NCBI RefSeq assembly: GCF_003955715.1
Contig: NZ_CP034463.1
Location: 6,324,001 to 6,388,000, forward strand
Direction of reading: 5' to 3'
DNA: 64,000 nucleotides
DNA from: Streptomyces aquilus
Lineage (GTDB): Bacteria > Actinomycetota > Actinomycetes > Streptomycetales > Streptomycetaceae
Part shown: positions 53,854 to 60,839 of the stretch, in pieces
Numbering within the stretch: position 1 is the stretch's first letter
How the letters are laid out: each line of letters opens with the position of its first letter
Program-made: the position numbers and the translations under genes
Notes under the pieces: generated by a model
The model's input: only the letters and a program-made list of their open reading frames with translations
Database searches by the model: none
Told to the model about the DNA's origin: nothing

Positions 53854-55365
53854 ATGAGGGACGACGTCGCCCAAAAGGTGAACGCGGACCAATTGGCAAG
53901 ACTGCTCGGCGACTGGCGACAGGGCACCGCGTACATGGACCTGGCGCAGGCGCTCAAAGCACTGATCCTGGACGGCCGCCTCTCGGTGGCGGCCAGGATC
54001 CCGGCCGAACGAACCCTGGCCGCGGCCTGGGGCATCAGCAGGAACACCGTGGCCTCGGCCTACCAGCGGCTGCGCGAGGAGGGCTATCTGCGCAGCCGGC
54101 AGGGCGCGGGAAGCTACGCGGCCCTGCCCGACGGCGCCGAACGGGCGCCGCGGGCCCTGTCCTGGGTGCCGGGGCAGGCCGTCGACACGCACATCGACCT
54201 CACCTGCGCGTCACTGCCCGCACCGGAACCGGCGTTCAGCCTCGCGGTGGCCGACATCGCCACCCGCATGGCCCGCCACTCCGACGGCCACGGCTACGAC
54301 CTCGTCGGGCTGCCCGCCCTGCGGCAGGCCATCGCCGACCACTACACGGCACGCGGGGTGCGCACCACCGCCGACCAGATCATGGTCACCGTCGGCGCCC
54401 ACCACGCCTGGGGGCTGCTGCTCCGGCTCCTCGTCCGGCCCCGGGAACCGGTCCTCATCGACAGCCCGACCTACCCCAACGCCCTGGAGGCCATCCGCAG
54501 CCACGGTGCCCGGCCGGTGCCGGTCGGCCTGGACGACGCCGGCTGGGACATCGACCTCGTCGAGAGCGCCCTGCGCCAACCCCGGCCCGCCGTCGCCTAC
54601 TTGATGCCCGACTTCCACAACCCCACCGGCCTGGTCATGCCCGAGCCCGCACGCCGTGCCGTCGTCGACGCGGCGCTGCGCAGCGGCACCTACGTGGTCG
54701 TGGACGAGACGCTCTCCGAGGTCAACCTCGACGCGGGCCCGCTGCCGCCGCCGATGGCCGCGTACGGCAGACCCGGCGCCGTCATCAGCATCGGTTCGCT
54801 CAGCAAGACCGTCTGGGCCGGGCTCCGGGTCGGCTGGGTGCGCGCCTCCAAGTCGGTCATCTCCCGCCTGGTCGCCGTCCGCGGCCCGAGCGACCCCGGC
54901 AATCCCCTGGTCCAGCAGCTCATCGCCTGCCGGCTCTTCGAGATGTACGACGAGCTCCTGCGCGCCCGCAGCGCGGAACTGATCGCCCAGCGCACCGCCC
55001 TGACCGACGTGCTGCGCGCTCAGCTGCCGCAGTGGCGGTTCACGGTGCCGCGCGGCGGACTGTGCCTGTGGGTGGATCTCGGCGCGCAGATCAGCACCAA
55101 GCTCTCGCTGGCCGCCGGGCGGCACGGCGTCCAGGTGCTGCCCGGCCCGCGGTTCGGCGCCGACGGCACCCTGGAGAACCGACTCCGCCTCCCCTTCGCC
55201 CTGGACGCGGACACCCTGACCACCGGGGTGGCCCGCCTCCGCGAGGCCTTCGACGAGGTCATGGCCGAGCAGACGGCCACACCCCGCACCTGGAACCGCA
55301 CCCGCATCCCCGTCCCCGCGCTTCCCGCTACGCGCGTCAACCCCACCGAAAGGCTGCCGCGATGA
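53854..55365 (+). CDS. MocR-family regulator (GntR wHTH plus PLP aminotransferase domain)
   Basis: 503 aa. ATG 53854 after GCGGGGGGACC is preferred to the GTG at 53731, which would translate the AT-rich promoter region. N-terminal winged helix: ARIPAERTLAAAWGISRNTVASAYQRLREEGYLRSRQG near residues 45-85. Class I aminotransferase domain: GAHHAWGLLLRLL, YLMPDFHNPTGLVMP and the PLP Lys in IGSLSKTVWAGLRVGW. MocR proteins sense amino acids or vitamin B6 through the PLP domain. Likely the pathway-specific regulator, perhaps responding to a cluster amino acid. Confidence 0.92.
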   Translation: MRDDVAQKVNADQLARLLGDWRQGTAYMDLAQALKALILDGRLSVAARIPAERTLAAAWGISRNTVASAYQRLREEGYLRSRQGAGSYAALPDGAERAPRALSWVPGQAVDTHIDLTCASLPAPEPAFSLAVADIATRMARHSDGHGYDLVGLPALRQAIADHYTARGVRTTADQIMVTVGAHHAWGLLLRLLVRPREPVLIDSPTYPNALEAIRSHGARPVPVGLDDAGWDIDLVESALRQPRPAVAYLMPDFHNPTGLVMPEPARRAVVDAALRSGTYVVVDETLSEVNLDAGPLPPPMAAYGRPGAVISIGSLSKTVWAGLRVGWVRASKSVISRLVAVRGPSDPGNPLVQQLIACRLFEMYDELLRARSAELIAQRTALTDVLRAQLPQWRFTVPRGGLCLWVDLGAQISTKLSLAAGRHGVQVLPGPRFGADGTLENRLRLPFALDADTLTTGVARLREAFDEVMAEQTATPRTWNRTRIPVPALPATRVNPTERLPR

Positions 55366-56000
55366 GCCGCATCACCGGCGCGTACCTCGATGCCGCCGAC
55401 GTGGCGGTGGATCTGCTCAACCACCCTGCGCTGGCTGCTCGTTGGAAGGAGCCGAGCGCGCTCGACGAGTGGAGCGTCGGCGGGCTCGCCGGGCATCTCG
55501 CCTGGCAGGTCTTCTTCCTTCCGGCCGTCCTCGACGAACCCGCCCCCACCCAGCCGGTCATCGGCCTCGACGACTACTACGCCCGCGTCCGCTGGATCGA
55601 CGCCGGTCTCCACGACGAGGCCAACGCCCGTATCCGACGCGGCGGTGAGGACGCCGGCGCCGAGGGCGTGCGGGCGCTGGCCGACCGGGCCGCCGACACC
55701 GTACGCGCCCTGCGCACCCGGCTGCCCGCCGAGCCCGACCGGGCCGTACGGCTGCCGGTGTGGGGCGACTACGCGCTGAGCCTCGACGACTTCCTGACGA
55801 CCCGTCTGATGGAACTGGTCGTGCACACGGACGACTTGGCGTTCAGCGCCGGCATCCCGACCCCCGAGCTGCCCGGACCCGCCGTCGAGGCGACCGTCGG
55901 CCTGCTGACCCGGCTGGCGCTGCGCCGTCACGGCCAGTCCGCCGTACTGCGCGCCCTCAGCCGCGCGGAACGGGCCCCGGCCGGCATCACGGCGTTCTGA
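55362..56000 (+). CDS. DinB/mycothiol-dependent maleylpyruvate isomerase-like protein
   Basis: 212 aa; ATG 55362 overlaps the MocR stop. Four-helix metal-binding fold with SVGGLAGHLAWQ, DDFLTTRLMELVVHTDDLA (His and Asp ligands) and a C-terminal helical stretch. Proteins of this type use mycothiol or bacillithiol as thiol cofactor in S-transfer, detoxification or isomerisation. In this cluster it may detoxify or act as a thiol-dependent tailoring enzyme. Exact reaction unknown. Confidence 0.8.
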   Translation: MSRITGAYLDAADVAVDLLNHPALAARWKEPSALDEWSVGGLAGHLAWQVFFLPAVLDEPAPTQPVIGLDDYYARVRWIDAGLHDEANARIRRGGEDAGAEGVRALADRAADTVRALRTRLPAEPDRAVRLPVWGDYALSLDDFLTTRLMELVVHTDDLAFSAGIPTPELPGPAVEATVGLLTRLALRRHGQSAVLRALSRAERAPAGITAF

Positions 56001-56001
56001 C

Positions 56002-56940
56002 ATGGACGGCATCCCTGACCTTCGTCCCTTCCGAGACCGCACCGTCGTCGTCAAGCTCGGCGGCAGCGCCATGGCGGACCGGGACCTGCTGCGCACCTTC
56101 GCCCAGGACGTCGCCCGGCTGCACCGCGCCGGCGTCCGGCTGGTCGTGGCGCACGGCGGCGGCCCGCAGATCAACGCGCACCTGGAGAAGCTCGGCCTGC
56201 CCGTCACCTTCACGGCCGGCCTGCGCGTCACCACCCCCGAGACCATGGACGTGGTCCGGATGGTGCTGGCCGGCCAGGTGCAACGCGATCTCGTGGGCCT
56301 GCTCAACGAGAACGGCCCGCTCGCCGTCGGCATCACCGGCGAGGACGCCCGGCTGCTCACCGCCGCCAAGCGGCTCGCCGTCCTGGACGGCGACGAGGTC
56401 GACATCGGCCTCGTCGGCGACGTCACCGACGTCGACACCCACGTCCTGCGCGCCCTCACCGACAGCGGTCTGGTCCCGCTGGTCACCGGCATCGGCCGCG
56501 GCACGGACGGACAGGTCTACAACATCAACGCCGACAGCGCCGCCGCCGCCCTCGCGGCCGGCCTGCGCGCCGACCACCTCGTGATCCTCACCGACGTACC
56601 GGGCCTGTACGCCGACTGGCCGCGCCGGGACCGGATCGTCGAACGCCTGACCGTCACCCGGGCGGCGGAACTGCTGCCCGACCTGTCCGGCGGCATGGCC
56701 CCGAAACTGGAGAGCTGTCTGCGGGCCGTCCGGGCCGGGGTCGGCCGCGCCCAACTCCTCGACGGCAGGGTGCCGCACGCCCTGCTGTACGGCTCCTTCG
56801 GCACCGGGCACACCGGGACCTCCGTCGTGCCCGATCCTCCCCACACCCCGCTGAACCACCTGGAAGACGACACATGCGCCTCATCACCTCCCCGTCCGCC
56901 CTCCGCCTCGGTCTGCACCACGTCCGGGTCTGGAAGCTGA
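56002..56940 (+). CDS. Acetylglutamate kinase-like amino acid kinase
   Basis: 312 aa. Amino acid kinase fold with the NAGK signatures VVVKLGGSAMADRD, VVAHGGGPQINAHLEKLGL, NADSAAAALAAGLRA and VLTDVPGLYAD, and SGGMAPKLESCLRAV near the C-terminus. No argC, argJ, argD or argF adjoins it, so it is a cluster copy, either supplying ornithine/arginine precursor or phosphorylating another acyl group. The last about 22 residues are encoded in a 67-bp overlap with the next gene and look like incidental translation rather than conserved sequence. Confidence 0.88.
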   Translation: MDGIPDLRPFRDRTVVVKLGGSAMADRDLLRTFAQDVARLHRAGVRLVVAHGGGPQINAHLEKLGLPVTFTAGLRVTTPETMDVVRMVLAGQVQRDLVGLLNENGPLAVGITGEDARLLTAAKRLAVLDGDEVDIGLVGDVTDVDTHVLRALTDSGLVPLVTGIGRGTDGQVYNINADSAAAALAAGLRADHLVILTDVPGLYADWPRRDRIVERLTVTRAAELLPDLSGGMAPKLESCLRAVRAGVGRAQLLDGRVPHALLYGSFGTGHTGTSVVPDPPHTPLNHLEDDTCASSPPRPPSASVCTTSGSGS

Positions 56941-57539
56941 CCTCCGACCAGCCCCTGCTGCGCGCGGACGACGGTCTGAGCGCCGAGGCCGCCGCCGGGG
57001 CCTGGGAGCAGGACGCCCCGGAACTCCCCGCGGGGTACCGGAAGCTGCTGGCCGACCTCGGCTACGAGGGCACGACGCCCGCCGGTGAGCGGCTGCGCGA
57101 GGGCGTCCGCAGCCGCGGCTGGCGCTCGCACGGCGCGGTCGTCGACGCGGTGAGCATGGCGACGCTGCGGCACGGCGCGGGCATCGGACTGCACAGCCTG
57201 TTCAAGGAGGACGAGGGCAGCGACCTCGTCGTCACCCGGGCGGCCGGCACCGAGCGGATCGTCCCCGCCTTCTCCACCAAGTCCAAGCCCGTCCCCGCCG
57301 GCGACCTGCTCTACGGTCTGGCCGACCCGGACGGCGCCGTCGAGGAACCCTTCGCCTGGCTGGGCCGCCGCGACTGCGACGCCGCGAGCCGCCAACTCGC
57401 CCCCGACAGCGGGGAAGCGCTCCTGGTCGTGCTCGGCTGCCCGGGCGAGGACGCGGCGCACAGCGAGGCCATCGGCGCCACGGTCGCGCACCTCCTCGCC
57501 GAACTCCGCCCGGACGTCACGCTGAGGCCGGTCGCGTAA
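56874..57539 (+). CDS. B3/B4 (PheT editing-domain-like) protein
   Basis: 221 aa from ATG 56874 behind GGAAGACGACAC. The layout fits the stand-alone B3/4 tRNA-binding/editing domain of phenylalanyl-tRNA synthetase beta: residues such as RSRGWRSHGAVVDAVSMATLRHGAGIG, KPVPAGDLLYGLADPDG, and a C-terminal EALLVVLGCPGEDAAHSEAIG with VAHLLAEL. In synthetases this domain hydrolyses mischarged aminoacyl-tRNA. Inside the cluster it may clear tRNA charged with the non-proteinogenic amino acid. Assignment is by pattern and is not certain. Confidence 0.72.
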   Translation: MRLITSPSALRLGLHHVRVWKLTSDQPLLRADDGLSAEAAAGAWEQDAPELPAGYRKLLADLGYEGTTPAGERLREGVRSRGWRSHGAVVDAVSMATLRHGAGIGLHSLFKEDEGSDLVVTRAAGTERIVPAFSTKSKPVPAGDLLYGLADPDGAVEEPFAWLGRRDCDAASRQLAPDSGEALLVVLGCPGEDAAHSEAIGATVAHLLAELRPDVTLRPVA

Positions 57540-57551
57540 GAGGCCCTTATC

Positions 57552-57589
57552 GCGGGCCGTACTTCCGCTATTGCGGGCCGTACTTCCGC
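57552..57589. repeat. 17-bp direct repeat at the SDR gene 3' end
   Basis: GCGGGCCGTACTTCCGC at 57552-57568 and again at 57573-57589, 21 bp apart. The second copy encodes the last codons of the SDR (RKYGPQ) on the minus strand; the first lies just beyond its stop, so the end of the gene was tandemly duplicated. Confidence 0.85.
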
Positions 57590-58341
57590 CCCGTCTTCGA
57601 GCTGATCCCGCCGAGCAGCCCGCGCGGCACCACCTTCACCACGCCCATCAGCGCCTTGTACCGGGGGTCGGGGATCGACAACGTCTTCCCCCGGGCAAGG
57701 TCGCCGAGCGCGGACGCCACCAGCTTGTCCGCGTCGAGCCACATCCACCCGGGGATGTTGTCCGTCCCCATCCCGGCCCGCTCATGGAACTCGGTACGCA
57801 CGAACCCGGGGGCCAGCGCCATCAACCGCACCCCGCTGCCCGCGAGATCCTTGGCCGCCCCCTGCGTGAACTGCACGACCCACGCCTTGGAGGCGCCGTA
57901 CGTCCCGCGCGGCACGAAGGCGGCCACGGACGCGACATTGACGACACCGCCCCGCCCGCGCTCCCGCATCCCCTCCGCCGCGGCCGACGTCAGCCGCAGC
58001 ACCGCCTCGCAGTGCACCTTGAGCATCCGCAGCTCGTCGGCCATGGAGACGTCGAGATAGCGGCCCTTGTTGCCGAAGCCGGCGTTGTTGACCAGCAGGT
58101 CGACGGGGCGGCGGCGGTCGGAGAGCCGCTCGGCGACCGACTCGATGCCGTCGTCGGTGGCCAGGTCCGCGGTGAGGACCTCCGCCTCCACGCCGTGCCG
58201 GTCGTGCAGCTCGGTGGCCTGCTCGCGCAGCCGCTTGGTGTCGCGGGCCACCAGCACCAGGTCGTGCCCGTCAGCCGCCAGCCGTCGTGCGAACGCGGCA
58301 CCGATGCCCGCGGTCGATCCCGTAATCAATGCCGTTGTCAT
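57568..58341 (-). CDS. Short-chain dehydrogenase/reductase
   Basis: 257 aa. Rossmann TGSTAGIGAAFARRLA, LVNNAGFGNKGR, catalytic Tyr/Lys in YGASKAWVVQF, and PGFVRTEF. NADP-dependent classical SDR of unknown substrate, related to DltE/ketoacyl-reductase-like enzymes. ATG 58341. Convergent with the B3/B4 gene, and marks return to conserved core genes upstream of whiD. Confidence 0.9.
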   Translation of the reverse strand: MTTALITGSTAGIGAAFARRLAADGHDLVLVARDTKRLREQATELHDRHGVEAEVLTADLATDDGIESVAERLSDRRRPVDLLVNNAGFGNKGRYLDVSMADELRMLKVHCEAVLRLTSAAAEGMRERGRGGVVNVASVAAFVPRGTYGASKAWVVQFTQGAAKDLAGSGVRLMALAPGFVRTEFHERAGMGTDNIPGWMWLDADKLVASALGDLARGKTLSIPDPRYKALMGVVKVVPRGLLGGISSKTGRKYGPQ

Positions 58342-58383
58342 GGCGCAAGGTTAGTGACCCGGACCGACAGCGTCCGACGACCG

Positions 58384-59061
58384 TCAGGCGTCGGACATCC
58401 CGTACTTCTCCACATACGCGCGCGCCGACCGCAGCACCTCCGGATGCAGCGCGTCCCCCGCGGCGAGCATCCGGGGCAGCAGGGCGCGCTCGGTGGTCGT
58501 CGCCCGGAAGGACAGTGCGACCGTCACGTCGTGGTCGGGCCGGTGCACGATCTCGACGGGATCCCCGGCCCGGAACTCGCCCGGCTCGATCACCCGCAGA
58601 TACGCCCCCGGCGCCCCCTTGGCGGTGAACCGCTTCACCCACCGCTGCTCACCCACGTGGCCCTGGAAGGTCGCGCACGGAATCCGCGCACTGGTGATCT
58701 CCAGCACCACCTCGGGCCCGATCCGCCAGCGCTCACCGATGAGCGCCCCGGACACGTCCAGACCGAGGGTGGTGATGTTCTCCCCGAAGGCGCCGTTGGC
58801 CAACGTCCGCCCGAGCTCGCGCTCCCAGTCGTCCAGGTCCTCGCGCGCGACGGCGTACACCGCCTGGTCGTCCCCGCCGTGATGCTGCCGCGTGCACACG
58901 TCGTCCCCGGCGAGCCCGCTGCCGCCGATCCCCTTCGGCCCGGGCGCCGCCACCCGCACCGGCCCCGCCACCGGCTGCTTGTCGATCCCGGTCACCCCCT
59001 CCGGGTTGTCCGTGTACGACACGGCCTTGGCCCGGCCCAGATTCACCGACAGAAGCTTCAT
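58384..59061 (-). CDS. MOSC-domain protein, YiiM type
   Basis: 225 aa. ATG 59061 (MKLLSVNLGRA) is preferred to an in-frame GTG three codons earlier. Features: GDDVCTRQHHGGDDQAVYAVARED, ANGAFGENITTLGLD, RIGPEVVLEITSARIPCATFQGHV with the expected molybdenum-binding Cys. YiiM-like enzymes reduce N-hydroxylated compounds. No cluster coupling; divergent from a LysR regulator. Confidence 0.9.
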   Translation of the reverse strand: MKLLSVNLGRAKAVSYTDNPEGVTGIDKQPVAGPVRVAAPGPKGIGGSGLAGDDVCTRQHHGGDDQAVYAVAREDLDDWERELGRTLANGAFGENITTLGLDVSGALIGERWRIGPEVVLEITSARIPCATFQGHVGEQRWVKRFTAKGAPGAYLRVIEPGEFRAGDPVEIVHRPDHDVTVALSFRATTTERALLPRMLAAGDALHPEVLRSARAYVEKYGMSDA

Positions 59062-59141
59062 GGACGGCACGGTAGGCGGCCGCCGTCAAAGCCGCTACGC
59101 ATTATTCGGCGTCGTATCAAAGCCTGGCTTATCCTCGAAGG

Positions 59142-60050
59142 GTGATCGAAGCTCGTCACCTGCGCGTTCTCCGTGCCGTCGCCGCCACCGGCTCCTTCTC
59201 GGCCGCCGGCCGCGAGCTGGGCTGCACCCAGCCCGCCGTCAGCCAGCAGATGAAGGCCCTGGAGGCGTCCGTGGGCACCCCGCTGCTCATCCGCAGCGGC
59301 CGCGAGATGCGGCTGACCCAGGCGGGCGAGGCACTCGTCCGGCACGCCGCCGGAATCATCGCCGGGCTCACCGCCGCCGAGGAGGAGGTCGCCGCCATCG
59401 CCGGCCTGCGCGCCGGCCGGGTGCGGCTGGTCTCCTTCCCCAGCGGCAGCTCCACCCTCGTCCCCACCGCCCTCGCCGCCCTGCGCGCCGCGCACCCCGG
59501 CACCCGCGTCTCCCTGGAGGAGGCCGAACCGCCGCAGTCCGTCGAGATGTTGAGAGAGGGCGACTGCGACGTCGCACTCGCCTTCCGGTACGAAGGCGCC
59601 GCGGGCGGCGGCGACGAGTGGGAGGACCTCGTCGTACGGCCCCTGCTGCGGGACCGGCTCGTCGCCCTCGTACCCGAGCGGCACCGGCTCGCGCGGGCCG
59701 GGTCCGTCGCCATCGGGGAACTCGCGCGCGAGCCCTGGATCGCCGGATGCCCGCGCTGCCGCGGCCAGTTGGTGGAGGTGTGCGAGGGCGCCGGCTTCAC
59801 ACCCCGCATCGACTTCGCGACCGACGACTATCCGGCCGTGGTGGGTCTGGTCGGCGCCGGCCTGGGCGTCGCCGTCCTGCCGCAGCTCGCCATCGAGTCG
59901 GTACGGCCGCGCGGTGCGCGCACGGTCACCCTGGAACCGGCCGTGCGCCGGGAGATCGTCGCGCTGACCCTGCCCGACCTGGCCCAGGTGCCGGCCGTGG
60001 CGGCGACGCTGGACCAGCTGGAGCGGGCGGCGGGGCGCAAGCAGCCGTAG
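59142..60050 (+). CDS. LysR-family transcriptional regulator
   Basis: 302 aa from GTG 59142. N-terminal helix-turn-helix ATGSFSAAGRELGCTQPAVSQQMKALEASVGTPLL, then a periplasmic-binding-type effector domain with LVALVPERHRLA. Divergent from the MOSC gene; the 80-bp gap (59062-59141), containing an AT-richer segment, is the likely operator region. Probably regulates that MOSC gene. Confidence 0.92.
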   Translation: MIEARHLRVLRAVAATGSFSAAGRELGCTQPAVSQQMKALEASVGTPLLIRSGREMRLTQAGEALVRHAAGIIAGLTAAEEEVAAIAGLRAGRVRLVSFPSGSSTLVPTALAALRAAHPGTRVSLEEAEPPQSVEMLREGDCDVALAFRYEGAAGGGDEWEDLVVRPLLRDRLVALVPERHRLARAGSVAIGELAREPWIAGCPRCRGQLVEVCEGAGFTPRIDFATDDYPAVVGLVGAGLGVAVLPQLAIESVRPRGARTVTLEPAVRREIVALTLPDLAQVPAVAATLDQLERAAGRKQP

Positions 60051-60063
60051 CGGGAAAGCGAAG

Positions 60064-60116
60064 GGGCACGCGTGCGCGTGCCCTTTTTGGAGACGTGCGC
60101 GTGCCCCTTTTGGAGA
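60064..60116. terminator. Terminator between LysR and whiD with duplicated arm
   Basis: GGGCACGCG (60064-60072) pairs with CGCGTGCCC (60075-60083), followed by TTTTT. The 23-bp segment 60071-60093 is repeated with one mismatch at 60094-60116, so the left arm (60063-60072) can also pair perfectly with 60098-60107. Serves convergent lysR and whiD. Confidence 0.8.
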
Positions 60117-60125
60117 AACGTTCCT

Positions 60126-60458
60126 TCAGTTGTTCGAGACGGCGTGCCCGCCACTCGACGACGACGCCGTCACCAGGCGGTTGCGCGCCCGGCCCATGAG
60201 CTCCTCGCGCTCGTCCTCGGTCAGCCCGCCCCACACGCCGTACGGCTCTCGCACCGCCAGCGCGTGCGCCGCGCACTGCGCGCGCACCGGGCATCTCATG
60301 CAGACCTCCTTGGCCGAGTTCTCACGAGCACTCCGCGCCGCACCGCGCTCTCCCTCCGGATGGAAGAAGAGCGAACTGTCGACCCCGCGGCAGGCAGCAA
60401 GGAGCTGCCAGTCCCACAGGTCCGCGTTCGGTCCGGGAAGGCGGGAGAAATCTGCCAT
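60126..60458 (-). CDS. whiD: WhiB-like sporulation regulator WhiD
   Basis: 110 aa from ATG 60458 (MADFSRLPGPNADLWDW); the longer frame to 60512 has no ribosome site. Four Cys ligate an oxygen- and NO-sensitive [4Fe-4S] cluster: one in AACRGVD and three in EVCMRCPVRAQC. The Wbl turn GVWGGLTEDERE and a C-terminal basic region (RARNRL) for DNA/sigma interaction follow. Adjacent to bldM as in S. coelicolor, where WhiD is needed for late sporulation. Confidence 0.93.
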   Translation of the reverse strand: MADFSRLPGPNADLWDWQLLAACRGVDSSLFFHPEGERGAARSARENSAKEVCMRCPVRAQCAAHALAVREPYGVWGGLTEDEREELMGRARNRLVTASSSSGGHAVSNN

Positions 60459-60839
60459 TACGTGACCCCTTGTAGCCGTTCTGCGGCGGATACGGTGTCC
60501 ACGACCGTACATCTACGATCTAAGGAGATGAAAATATGACTCATTGCGAATCTAGCCTCAGACACCAGTAAATGGGAAGAAATAGGGCCGAATGGGGCAC
60601 CGGTTGTGATGAAACGTTGTGGGTCCGCCGCGCATGTCTGCACCGTGTCCGCACCCTCACGTAGAGTGCCGAAGACGGCGCACAGCCCCGTAACTCTTTC
60701 GAGTGACCGTCGTTGAGAGTGCGGAGGCGGTTGAAGCAACAAGTGCTCGGGCAGGCGTCCGGGACGGTCGACCGCACAGGTGACATTTCGTACCAGCCTG
60801 GAGGCTCAAGGTGACGTGCATCAGCTGCGGAGGGCGGCC
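60459..60839. other. Divergent whiD/bldM promoter region
   Basis: 381 bp without a gene. It must hold the whiD promoters (toward the left) and the bldM promoter with its leader (toward the right, 60689 onward). The middle, 60530-60600, is AT-richer. No RNA gene or operator beyond the sigma-BldN promoter is assigned. Confidence 0.7.
60689..60716 (+). promoter_or_regulatory. Sigma-BldN-type promoter of bldM
   Basis: CGTAAC (60689-60694), 16-bp spacer, CGTTGA (60711-60716). To my recollection this is exactly the sigma-BldN consensus found at bldMp1 in S. coelicolor, with transcription toward bldM about 115 bp downstream. Confidence 0.85.

Larger units (their letters stand above)
43665..57539 (+). 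other. Candidate biosynthetic gene cluster: ATP-grasp-ligated, N-oxygenated arginine-derived product
   Basis: Fifteen plus-strand genes, most overlapping or within a few bases of each other, form two transcription units: 43665-53734 (biosynthesis and export) and 53854-57539 (regulator and supporting genes). The combination is a heme-oxygenase-like diiron oxidase, GntA-type heme N-hydroxylase, amidinotransferase, three ATP-grasp proteins, an NAGS-like GNAT-ferredoxin fusion, an acetylglutamate kinase-like protein, a MOSC reductase-like protein, an exporter and a B3/B4 protein. No NRPS, PKS, RiPP precursor or terpene synthase is seen. Cluster limits are inferred from spacing and from the core genes on both sides. 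Confidence 0.75.

Noticed and set aside
56002..56940. Housekeeping argB of an arginine operon
   Set aside because: No argC, argJ, argD, argR or argG/H gene adjoins it; it is sandwiched between cluster genes.
43665..57539. NRPS, PKS, RiPP or NIS siderophore cluster
   Set aside because: No carrier, condensation, ketosynthase, lanthipeptide or IucA/IucC-type gene was found in the interval.
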